Shown: piece by piece, positions 37,567 through 45,824 of the stretch
How the letters are laid out: the number at the start of each line of letters is the position of its first letter
How positions within the stretch are numbered: position 1 is the first letter of the stretch
From: Colias croceus
Lineage: Eukaryota; Arthropoda; Insecta; Lepidoptera; Pieridae
DNA length: 64,000 nucleotides
Assembly (NCBI RefSeq): GCF_905220415.1
Contig: NC_059556.1
Location: 8,568,501-8,632,500 of the forward strand
Direction of reading: 5' to 3'
Position numbers and translations under genes: made by a program
Notes under the pieces: generated by a model
The model's database searches: none
Seen by the model: the letters and a program-made list of their open reading frames with translations, nothing else
Told to the model about the DNA's origin: nothing

Positions 37567-37599
37567 TCGAATTTTTTCTATTCTTTATAAATTTATATT

Positions 37600-37611
37600 T
37601 ACAATTTAGTC
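37600..37611 (+). repeat. 12-bp direct repeat, right flank of the tRNA array
   Basis: tacaatttagtc, matching 33929-33940 without a mismatch. Confidence 0.7.
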
Positions 37612-37852
37612 GTTAAAAGTATATACTTTTAGATTATCTAATCTATAAAAAAAAACGAATTCAGTTTATAAATCTAGCAAAAATATAAATTCATTCACGT
37701 ATTTTCCACTGATCATGACAGGACGAGAATACTTACCATAATAGATTGATTATTTGTATGTCAGGATATCGACACCGAGACGGAAGATACATACCCATCG
37801 CTCGCTTATCACTGCGTCCCAGGAAGGCCATGTAGCTAGTCTATCTATACAA

Positions 37853-38788
37853 TTAAAAGAAATGATATATTGACAACAAAAGTGTAATCAAAACAACAAC
37901 AATATTACTCAATAATACAAAACTTCCATTATTATCAATCCAATCTCGATACGCGGAGACACGGGTGTACAATGTTGTTTTATCGAAGTTCTTCCCGCTC
38001 ACAACACCCACCAGTAACTCCCTTCCCGGCTGCTCTTCCGGGTCCAAAGTATTCTTACACGCTAAAGGACCCCCAGAGTCACCCCTAGACATGTCGGTCA
38101 CCGACGAATCGGTGCACACGAAGGAATTCATGTTCATCTCCCACAATTTTGAGCAGTGCCACCTCGTCAGCACGTAAATCGGAGCTACCAAAAGTGTAGG
38201 CGATATAGGGTCTTTTAAACTATAGCCCGTTCTGCCAAAACCGGCCGATGTGCACGTTTGCGGATAGTCCGCTTCTCTCCTCGCCGGTGTGATAAAGTTG
38301 ACATTGCGTATGAAGCGCCATTGAGCATCAACAAACACGATAGCTATATCGTTGTCCGGGAAATTAAAATGCTTGTGCAGAATCACCCTGTCAATAGTTC
38401 GCCACTGGTTTATAACGTTTGTTTCTGTGCGTCCCGAGTGCGTCAGGTCGGTTCGGAAACTTCCAGCGACTAACCGCAGCAGCTTGGGGTGACGAGCATA
38501 AAAGAAGTTTTTACCTTCAAAACAGTGGGCAGCTGTTAATACTCTCATTTCATCGATAATACTCCCGCCACAAAGATTCTTCCAGACTATTCTGCCGTGA
38601 CCCAACCTTCGCGTCGGCTCTTTTATCGACACCAGGTAAGGCACCTCACCGACCAACGCTGGCTTACCGTTAACAACGAAGGGTTTAATGTAAAACTTGG
38701 AATACTTTAGCGTTGTGATTACGCGTCTGTCTATTTCGCATTTCGTTTGTGTCATATAAATAAAAATTGCTAAGAGTTTGAGTAGCAT
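37853..38788 (-). CDS. Trypsin-like serine protease (S1A), C-terminally anchored, intronless
   Basis: A 311-residue chymotrypsin-fold protease with an N-terminal signal peptide (MLLKLLAIFIYMTQTKC). The triad is H88 in LTAAHC, D147 in DNDIAI and S238 in GDSGGP. D232 sits at the S1 specificity position (chymotrypsin 189), so cleavage after Arg or Lys is expected. Cysteines fit disulfides 42-58 (C73-C89), 136-201 (C179-C244) and 168-182 (C212-C225). The usual 191-220 pair is absent at both ends. The mature start VVNG (residue 38) follows Phe rather than Arg or Lys, so activation is unusual. After NNGS the last ~20 residues are hydrophobic, suggesting a GPI or transmembrane anchor. A single exon encodes it all. 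It heads a minus-strand block of protease genes. Substrate and tissue are unknown. Confidence 0.9.
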   Translation of the reverse strand: MLLKLLAIFIYMTQTKCEIDRRVITTLKYSKFYIKPFVVNGKPALVGEVPYLVSIKEPTRRLGHGRIVWKNLCGGSIIDEMRVLTAAHCFEGKNFFYARHPKLLRLVAGSFRTDLTHSGRTETNVINQWRTIDRVILHKHFNFPDNDIAIVFVDAQWRFIRNVNFITPARREADYPQTCTSAGFGRTGYSLKDPISPTLLVAPIYVLTRWHCSKLWEMNMNSFVCTDSSVTDMSRGDSGGPLACKNTLDPEEQPGRELLVGVVSGKNFDKTTLYTRVSAYRDWIDNNGSFVLLSNIVVVLITLLLSIYHFF

Positions 38789-38826
38789 TCCAATGAATTT
38801 AATGCGTAAAATATGTTTACTGATAA

Positions 38827-38833
38827 ATTTATA
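38827..38833 (-). promoter_or_regulatory. Possible TATA box of the serine protease gene
   Basis: TATAAAT on the minus strand, 38 bp upstream of the ATG. The spacing is similar to the TATA boxes of the three neighbouring cathepsin genes, but the sequence around it is AT-rich, so chance is possible. Confidence 0.45.
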
Positions 38834-39224
38834 AAGGACACTCTTGACATTTTTGACAGAAGTATAGATAACGGTGGAGATAAATGTCTGTCAATTCAGG
38901 AAAGCATAAACACTTCATAAACATAATATGTAGGATTCAAGAAGGTATGATTCTTCTTTGCAGAGGTGTATGGGTGAATTGCTTGAATGGTCTGTATCAT
39001 AGAATTACAATAATAAACCCAATAAGGTATCGAGCAAAATAAAAAAAGAATATGACTAAATATATATAATATATATACCCTTAGAGCATTAATATATACC
39101 AGATTCTATCTATGTTCTATACGAAAGAAAAGTATAAATAAAAAACAACACAAAATCATGCCGGTTACAATTCTTTAATAAACCACAATCATGTTATGAT
39201 AATTACATCAATAAAATCAACGTA
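38834..39224. other. Spacer between serine protease and cathepsin genes
   Basis: AT-rich, no ORF. On the minus strand it holds the 5' flank of the serine protease and the 3' UTR of the first cathepsin gene, with a weak ATTAAA signal at 39174-39179. Confidence 0.5.
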
Positions 39225-40148
39225 TTAATGAAACCTGGGTATCATAGAAATCATTTGATTCTCGAAACCTAATTTATCTTGGAAACGTTTAATTTTCATT
39301 ACTCTTACATCACCCCATTGTGCGCCAGTGGAAACTATCCAGTATGGAACGTCGTTCTCCACTCCATAACCGGTCACTTGGACGCTATGATGTCCAATTA
39401 ACTTTCCGTGAGTATGTTCGTAAATACCACTCTTGTAATCTTTCAAATCTTCGTATACAGCGAAGGTAGCCACCAAGGGACCATGAATAAACAATTCAAA
39501 TCTAATCTGATAATCATCAGCCGGCATTATATACACTTGCTGGGCAAAGTATTTCTCTGCATTGTAAAATACGTCCTCGTCTATACATTCTTGTTTACAT
39601 GTTGTGTCATTTACCTTTTCATCATACGGTTTGCAAATTGTGGTAACCAGTCCATTTTTTAACCAGAACAATGCTGCACGTTCAGGGGAACCTCCACTAC
39701 AGTAGTTTTTGCTGAAGCAATCCTTACAGCAAGTGAAGTCCGTAGCTGATAGGAATCGGCCTTCACCATAAGATTTTCTAACACATGTCCTACTAGAGGC
39801 TACGTTAGCAACGGTATTAGCCCAACATGAGGCACACCCATTATGAATTGGATCAATGAGTTCCAGAAAGCAGTGAGACCACATTTTTTGGGCATCATAA
39901 TTTTTCGGGAAATACTTAAATGTCTCGATTACATTTGGTTTCACTGGGAGGGAAACATTTCTTACCTCAACACAATCAATCATTTTATCATCGAGGGCAT
40001 TGTTCTTCTGGATTTTCCAAGTAAAATTTTGACTGTTGAAGTATTTAATAAATTCGTCATGAGGAAGTGTCCGGAACTTCTCGTCAATCTCAGGGTTGAA
40101 GCAAATAGCGCTAGAAGCGAACGCCAGAAGTACTACGATGCTATACAT
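39225..40148 (-). CDS. Cathepsin B-like C1A protein, probable pseudoenzyme (Asn lost)
   Basis: A 307-residue secreted papain-family protein in a single exon. The signal peptide ends near AICF, followed by a short cathepsin-B-type propeptide (FIKYFNSQNFTWKI) and a mature domain from about residue 80. Catalytic Cys108 (CASCWA) and His254 (GHHSVQV) are present. The oxyanion-hole Gln is His102, and the active-site Asn is missing: PYWIVSTGAQWG is two residues shorter than PYWLVTNTWGMKWG of its neighbour. The cathepsin B occluding loop with its HH pair is also absent, as in the other two copies. Six other cysteines and the CSGGSPERAALFW motif are kept, so the fold is probably intact. The ORF is undamaged over 307 codons, which argues for a maintained non-catalytic role or very recent loss. 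Confidence 0.88.
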   Translation of the reverse strand: MYSIVVLLAFASSAICFNPEIDEKFRTLPHDEFIKYFNSQNFTWKIQKNNALDDKMIDCVEVRNVSLPVKPNVIETFKYFPKNYDAQKMWSHCFLELIDPIHNGCASCWANTVANVASSRTCVRKSYGEGRFLSATDFTCCKDCFSKNYCSGGSPERAALFWLKNGLVTTICKPYDEKVNDTTCKQECIDEDVFYNAEKYFAQQVYIMPADDYQIRFELFIHGPLVATFAVYEDLKDYKSGIYEHTHGKLIGHHSVQVTGYGVENDVPYWIVSTGAQWGDVRVMKIKRFQDKLGFENQMISMIPRFH

Positions 40149-40184
40149 CTTGGTGATTTCTGATGAAAACGCCGCTGGCTACCA

Positions 40185-40191
40185 TTTTATA
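40185..40191 (-). promoter_or_regulatory. TATA box of the first cathepsin gene
   Basis: TATAAAA on the minus strand, 36 bp upstream of the ATG at 40148. Confidence 0.65.
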
Positions 40192-40389
40192 TTGTATTTT
40201 GAACATTAAAATGCAATTAAATGCTAAGAATGTTCACCCTTCAAGGTAACATGGTGATTTATAACTTCAAATACTTTATGAGAACAATTTATTTAGAATG
40301 TATAAAATGTGCATAAAGAAAGTCATTGCAGTATGCAGACATTTGGACGGGCTATATTATAATTTTATACAGTAGGTAGCTAGTGATAT

Positions 40390-40768
40390 TTTTAACCGAC
40401 TTCAAAAAAAAAAGGAGGAGGTTATCAATTCGGCCGGTATGTTTTTTTTTTTTATGTATGTACACCGATTACAGCGAGGTTTCTGAACCGGTTTACGTGA
40501 TTCCTTTTTTATTCGATGCGGGTGGTGTCGAATTGGTCATTATTAATTACCTATTATTTTTAACAAATAGCTAAACCGCCTTCACATTATCAGCAATAGA
40601 GCAAAGACCGACGCAAGAGTAGAGACCACGCAGGAGACACCAGCTTTTAAATAAAAAAAGCATCATCAAAATTGGTTCACTTTGTCAAAAGTTCAGAGGT
40701 GACAAACCCAAAAAATAAATACAGTCGAATTAAGAAGTTCCTCCTTTATTTTGAAAGCGGTTGAAAAG
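40390..40768. mobile_element. Inverted-repeat element with tttttaaccgacttcaaaaa ends
   Basis: Left end aaccgacttcaaaaaaaaaa then ggagg; right end ctcctttattttgaaagcgg then ttgaaaa. The termini are imperfect inverted repeats rich in oligo-A/T. The interior contains aattcggccggtatg and tcgaattggtcatt. Such termini are widespread in insect genomes and fit a non-autonomous DNA element. A partial copy is at 27014-27203. Confidence 0.6.
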
Positions 40769-41382
40769 ATCAATAGTTATGTATGTATCTTTATGTATGT
40801 ATAATTTCCATTTAACATCGTACTATGTACCTATATTTAAATTATAAACGCAAAAGGTTGTTAGAATGTACAGACGTAAGTACCTATCGATTCTCTCAAA
40901 CAAAAACGCTCTTTCTTCGTCTTTTAACTGTTTGTCATTTAATCATAGTTCAAAACAATTCTTTTCGAAAGCTTAATAAGCAATTTCTAAGTCTTTTTTC
41001 TAACATTTGGTTGTGAAAGAATAGTCATTCTATCATTTTTTATGATAAAGTAAACATTATCAGTAGCAGTTCGAAACAGAGCATACAATTTATATATATA
41101 ACAAGATCGATTTCAGACGAAGATTTATGAATGTTCTAAACTGGGTAATAAAAAGCTTTTTTCTCGAAGCTAAAACAAGCATCATATGGAGGACATATAT
41201 AGGATGAACAACAACAATCATATGGAGGTTGTAAAAGCCTCTAGTGAAAGTGCAGTCAAATGAATTCATAAGTTTAACGGATTTTTAATGACAGAAGAGA
41301 TCAAACAGTTCTTGTCGGGCTGTGACTTTCTCCTATCCTGACTGATGCCTGCAGCCTCTTTGTTATTTTTCTATATGTTCAA

Positions 41383-41555
41383 TATAATATTATAAAGCTG
41401 AAGAGTTTGTTTGTTTGTTTAATCTCAGGAACTACTAGTCCGATTTGAAAAATTCTTTCGGTGTTAGATAGCCCTTTTATCGAGGACGGCTATAGGCTAT
41501 ATTATGACATTACGCTAAGACCAACAGGAGTGGAGCCACGCGGGGCACAGCTAGT
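41383..41555 (+). repeat. Interspersed repeat, family C
   Basis: Starts aatattataaagctgaagag and ends cggggcacagctagt; the gaacgcgct block is deleted. It lies between the first and second cathepsin genes. Confidence 0.75.
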
Positions 41556-41624
41556 GTTCAATAAGGATTAATGTTATTTTAATTCCTAAAATTATAATCT
41601 ATTATATTATATTAAATAATAAAT

Positions 41625-41650
41625 AGGCGACAGCATGAATGCATGCTGTC
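41625..41650. other. Short perfect hairpin
   Basis: cgacagcatg and catgctgtcg pair perfectly around an AATG loop. It could be a chance palindrome or a small structured RNA; no T-run directly follows. Confidence 0.4.
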
Positions 41651-42029
41651 GTTTATATGCAATTATCAAAAGCTATTGGCCTAAAGCTCTCTCAATACAA
41701 AGCTTATAAGCTCAGTTAGCCGTAAGTACGTTCTCTATAAACTTTTAACAATTCAAAGGCCTTTCATCTGCTTTGATGGTTTTTTTTAAATAATTGATAT
41801 ATAATTGATATACTGTATATAATATCTCGTAACTAAATAGGCTTCTTGAAGCCTGAAATAAGCAATTCGTATGTATGTAACAGTCTTTAGCGATGAATTA
41901 ATTACCTAAATGACACAAAAAGAAAAAGAACTGGTTTTTAATAAAAAAATACCTACAACTTACACGCTATGAAAAGAAGCATCACTACTGTATCTGTGCT
42001 ATAATTTATTGTACTTTTGTTTATGGAAT

Positions 42030-42250
42030 ACTAGCGGTCCGCCCCGGCTTCGCCCGTGGTACATATTTCGCAATAAAAATTTCCGGGATTTCCGGGATTG
42101 CGTCATTTTCTCGAGATAAAAAGTAGCCTATGTCCTTTCTCGGGTATCAAAATATCTCCATATCAAATTTCATGCAAATTGGTTCAGTAGTTTAGGCGTG
42201 ATTGAGTGACAGACAGACAGAGTTACTTTTGCATTTATAATATTAGTATG
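42030..42250 (-). repeat. Chimaeric A/B interspersed repeat
   Basis: On the minus strand the 3' end is family A (gccggggcggaccgctagt) while the body (aaactactgaaccaatttgc and the cacagagttactt-type start) is family B. It shows that the two families share a modular tail. Confidence 0.65.
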
Positions 42251-42350
42251 GATTGAAAAATAAAAGTCTATATTAGGAAACAAATAAAACAAACAAAACA
42301 AATCTGTTAGGCACATCATTTATTAAAATTCAATTTCCAAATGATACGTA

Positions 42351-43313
42351 TTAAGGACAGTGCTTTCTCTTTGGAAACAAAGAAATCATTTGATCTTCAA
42401 AAGCTAGGTCCTTTTGGAAGCGTTTAACTTTGAAAACGCCTGATTCACCCCACTTCATTCCCCAAGTGTTGGTAACTAGCCAGTACGGAACTTCGCTCTC
42501 TACTCCATATCCAATCACTTGGACACTATGATATCCAACCAATTTTCCGTAGGTATGTTCGTATATTCCACTTTTGTAGTCTTTCAAATCTTCGTATAAA
42601 GCAAAGGTTGCTATTAAGGGACCATTATAAGCCAATTCAGCTCGAATCTCTAAATCATCAGCCACCACTATGTAGATATTTTCTCCGAAATGCTTATTGT
42701 CCTTGTATGATAGTGTCTCGTTAACACATTCTTCTTTGCATGTGCCATTTACTGTATCACTATATGGTTTGCAACTTGACGTAACCAAACCATGCTTTAC
42801 CCAGAATAGAGCCGCTCGTTCAGGGGAACCTCCGCTGCAGAAACTTTTATTGAAACAATCCGTACAGCACGTCAAATCGAGAGTAGACAGCACTGGTTCT
42901 TTGCGTAAGGAAACAGGTTCATCTTTCTTTATATTTGGACCCAAAATACATGATCGAGCACTAGCTACCGACGAGGCAGCGATCGCCCAACACGATCCGC
43001 AGCTTCCTTGATCTAAATTCTCGTATCTTATACTACATTCCGGCCATTTTTCAGTGGCATCAAATGTTTTTGGAACATGCAGTTTATATCCACCAGGTTT
43101 TATAGGAATTGGATGATTGGTGCTTACTTCGGCACAATCTAACACCTTACCTTCAAAGTTGTACTTTTGAATTTTCCAAGTAAAATTTTGACTGTTGAAG
43201 TATTTAATGAATTCATCGCGAGGAAGTTTATGGAACTTATCGTCGACTTCTGCGTTGAAGCAAAGGGCCCTAGAGACCAGTGCCGAAAGAATCACGATGC
43301 TACTAGTATACAT
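42351..43313 (-). CDS. Cathepsin B-like cysteine protease, active site intact, intronless
   Basis: A 320-residue secreted C1A peptidase in one exon. I chose the ATG at 43313, ten codons inside the longest frame, because it gives a clean signal peptide (MYTSSIVILSALVSRALCF) aligned with its neighbours and lies 33 bp from a TATA box. The propeptide has FIKYFNSQNFTWKI. The mature domain keeps Gln102 and Cys108 in DQGSCGSCWA, His262 in GYHSVQV and Asn282 in TNTWG, so it should be catalytically competent. The loop where cathepsin B carries its His-His occluding segment is shortened (CKPYSDTVNGTCKEEC). This predicts endopeptidase rather than dipeptidyl-carboxypeptidase activity. An AATAAA signal follows at 42324-42319. 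It is the closest relative of the 39225-40148 gene. Confidence 0.93.
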   Translation of the reverse strand: MYTSSIVILSALVSRALCFNAEVDDKFHKLPRDEFIKYFNSQNFTWKIQKYNFEGKVLDCAEVSTNHPIPIKPGGYKLHVPKTFDATEKWPECSIRYENLDQGSCGSCWAIAASSVASARSCILGPNIKKDEPVSLRKEPVLSTLDLTCCTDCFNKSFCSGGSPERAALFWVKHGLVTSSCKPYSDTVNGTCKEECVNETLSYKDNKHFGENIYIVVADDLEIRAELAYNGPLIATFALYEDLKDYKSGIYEHTYGKLVGYHSVQVIGYGVESEVPYWLVTNTWGMKWGESGVFKVKRFQKDLAFEDQMISLFPKRKHCP

Positions 43314-43345
43314 CCTGATGCGTACTGTAGAAAGTACGACCATAT

Positions 43346-43353
43346 TATTTATA
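43346..43353 (-). promoter_or_regulatory. TATA box of the second cathepsin gene
   Basis: TATAAATA on the minus strand, 32 bp upstream of the chosen ATG. The same octamer precedes the third cathepsin gene at nearly the same distance. Confidence 0.7.
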
Positions 43354-44808
43354 CAATGGCTATTATTAAAATAAAAAGAATTGTTTAAACATGATAAGGT
43401 TACATGGTATTTTAATAGCTTTAAATAGTTTGGTAATAAAAAAGTTACATGGAACGTGAAAAATGTTGTAACAATTATATTATTTTTTTATCTGTGTGTT
43501 GCCATCTGAATTCAAAAAATGCGGAGAAAAAGTACCTCAACAGATAAGACGATTATTATTACATTTCTTTGGTATTTAAATACTAGTCAATTATTTAAAA
43601 TATTCAAATGATTAAATACACGCAGATCTATAGAATACCAACAAAAAAAAAAAGAAAAAAAAACTACAAATAATAAAACAGTAACCAAGAAATTTCTGTA
43701 CATTGGACATTATTAAGAGTAATGGCTAAGCAATTTGGTTGTTTTATAGATCCCAAAACAATGGTTACTAAAACCTTTTCGGCTTGAGCTTGTCTATTTG
43801 TATATGCATCAATCACGTAAAAACACTGGATTGATCATGACCAAACTTTATAATTATAATGATAGACTAATATATGAAATTCAACTTATAGGCAACAATT
43901 TATTTAAAAAAAATATTTAAGGGTCTCCATACATGTTATCGAAGAATAAAAAAATGCTGAAAATATAATTAAATGATTTAATAAGTTACGAGATATTCGC
44001 TTCTTATGTTGTAAAAAAAGGAACTTCCGCCACCCCCTCGAAAACCTGTTTGTTGGAGGAAATTAAACCGTACTTATTATATATTTTCATAAACCTATGT
44101 TACATTTGATGTCAACAACGTACAAAAAGTCAGCCTAGAGAAATGAAGTAAGTAGTTAATGTTTTTACGTTCCTTCATCACCTTTTTGAGCAAGCTGGTA
44201 CGCATTACGCATACGATGGTAGGTAATACCACAGACTAATAATAATATACTACGTAAGTAATACATACTAATGGACTATTAGGCATAAAGTAAAAGTTAA
44301 TATTGTTCGGTAAAATTAGGCAACTGAAATAACGAAAATTCCGGCAGAGATAAAACGGTATCATGGACCCTCTTCATAATGGGCAGCGTTGGTTGAGTTA
44401 AATGTTCAATGTATATAATATACGATCAGCCGACATTGTAATCGCCGTAACGGTGACAAACTTTTTCTATTTTGTTGTTGGGCCAACGCTGCCCATTGTG
44501 AAGATGGCCCATCAGGTAAAGCAAAAAGGCAAGCAAATATGTCGACTTGTGCCCTTTATCACTTATGTATAGACTCTGACTCATGAGATATAATTATTCC
44601 AAATGAACATTCGAAATTAAATGGCAAATTTAGACATTATTTATTGATAAAGTCCCATGTTTTTTTTTAAACTTTCCATACATATTTTCTTATCATATTT
44701 TTTTAAAACTATTATCTAAAACATATCAAAATAAATAAAATCCACAGAATTAATGAATGATCGTTTTATTTAAACATTTGACAGCAATCTTAATCGTAAG
44801 ACAGATAT
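43354..44808. other. Intergenic spacer between the second and third cathepsin genes
   Basis: AT-rich with no ORF worth reporting. It contains the 148-bp MITE at 44364-44511 and the polyadenylation signal of the third gene (AATAAA at 44770-44765, minus). Confidence 0.5.
44364..44511. mobile_element. 148-bp MITE with TCA target duplication
   Basis: 29-bp inverted ends, tggaccctcttcataatggg and ccaacgctgcccattgtgaa (with their continuations), pair with about three mismatches. Both sides are flanked by TCA. A 3-bp target duplication suggests a PIF/Harbinger-type origin. Confidence 0.7.
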
Positions 44809-45780
44809 TTAATGAAAGTGAGCCCTCGGGATTACGCCTACCATGCGTTTCTCGAAATCAACGTTGGCTTGGCCGCGTTTTATCTTTACTCTACCGCTTT
44901 CACCCCAATAACCTCCCCAGCTGTTCACTGCCAGCCAGTAAGGTGTCCCATCGTCTTCACCAAAACCGATGACCTTGACGCTGTGGTAACCGAGCAACTT
45001 CCCATGCGTATGCTCATAAATTCCACTGCTGTAATCCTTGAAATCCTCATAAACCTTGAAAATGGCGAGCAGGGGCCCGTTAGTTGATATGTCCCGACGT
45101 ATTTCCCGGTCGTCTTCGGGCATTATGTATATGGATTCCCCAAACCATTTATTTGCCAGATAATATTCATCTGGATCGTCACAAGCTTCTACGCACGCCT
45201 CGTGATCGGGGAGCTTACGTTTACAACCGGAGCCCACCAATCCGCTTCTCAAGTAAAATAATAACGCTTCTTCGGGCGAACCTCCGGTACAGAAGCTTTT
45301 GGACGAACATTTTTTACAACAAGTTAGGTCGAATTGAGAAAATTGTAGTATAAGAAATTGCACGCTACTCCTATATATGTCATTGGCCAAACGCATACAC
45401 TGTCTATCGGCGGCGACCCCTACCGCACTGATGGCCCAACTTGAGCTACAATTTCTTGCTTGCTCATAGTCATCTATAAATAAACAAATACCAGTGCGTG
45501 CCAGGTGTTCTGCAACATTGTATTCCTTTGGTATACCCGAGACTGAGTCCCGATTTTCCACGCTTTTGATTTTCAACGGAACATCGACTGAGCGGAGTTC
45601 GACGCTGCTCATGATCTTCTCGTCGATGAAGTTATTATTTTTTATTTTCCACGTGAAGTTCTTGTTATTAAAATAGACGACGAAGTCATCGCGTGGTAAC
45701 TTTTCGAACTTTTCTTGTACCTCTGGATCGAGGCCGTGGGCCCAAGCGACCAAGCTTAGTACAACAATATACGAGTACAT
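44809..45780 (-). CDS. Cathepsin B-like C1A protein with Cys-to-Ser at the catalytic position
   Basis: A 323-residue secreted papain-family protein in one exon, with signal peptide MYSYIVVLSLVAWAHG and propeptide DFVVYFNNKNFTWKI. The active-site motif that reads CGSCWA in active members is CSSSWA here, so Ser114 replaces the catalytic Cys. The preceding QAR has one extra residue before C111. His266 (GYHSVKV) and Asn286 (VNSWG) are intact, as are the CTGGSPEEALLFY block and the disulfide pattern. It is the most diverged of the three paralogues and the richest in GC. Serine at this position removes normal cysteine-protease chemistry; an inhibitor, decoy or binding role is possible, but nothing in the sequence says which. 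The sister genes argue for a tandem family derived from an intronless ancestor. Confidence 0.9.
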   Translation of the reverse strand: MYSYIVVLSLVAWAHGLDPEVQEKFEKLPRDDFVVYFNNKNFTWKIKNNNFIDEKIMSSVELRSVDVPLKIKSVENRDSVSGIPKEYNVAEHLARTGICLFIDDYEQARNCSSSWAISAVGVAADRQCMRLANDIYRSSVQFLILQFSQFDLTCCKKCSSKSFCTGGSPEEALLFYLRSGLVGSGCKRKLPDHEACVEACDDPDEYYLANKWFGESIYIMPEDDREIRRDISTNGPLLAIFKVYEDFKDYSSGIYEHTHGKLLGYHSVKVIGFGEDDGTPYWLAVNSWGGYWGESGRVKIKRGQANVDFEKRMVGVIPRAHFH

Positions 45781-45816
45781 GTTGACACACTATAATTATC
45801 ATGCACCGAGCCACCC

Positions 45817-45824
45817 TATTTATA
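45817..45824 (-). promoter_or_regulatory. TATA box of the third cathepsin gene
   Basis: TATAAATA on the minus strand, 36 bp upstream of the ATG at 45780. Confidence 0.7.

Larger units (their letters stand above)
33941..37599. repeat. Inverted tandem array of ~310-bp tRNA-containing units
   Basis: Twelve units of about 310 bp carry one tRNA-like gene each. Three units read minus (to about 34937), then a sharp inversion junction, then nine read plus. A unit comprises a leader tagatggcgcgcggtgtgtc with cccttaagacacat, the tRNA-like gene, an oligo-T stop, and an AT-rich spacer containing gcatttgaatgccat and cattgttg-type sequence. Units differ by only a few bases: a 2-bp T-tract extension after copy 3 of the plus arm, a G-to-T change in aaactgaaagg in two units, and one G-to-A change before the last copy. 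The outer ends of both arms are the same AT-rich segment in inverted orientation, so the array is a large unequal-armed palindrome. Confidence 0.9.

Noticed and set aside
43314..43343. Start of the second cathepsin ten codons further upstream
   Set aside because: It would put charged residues before the signal peptide and leave only 3 bp between TATA box and ATG. The internal Met aligns with both paralogues.
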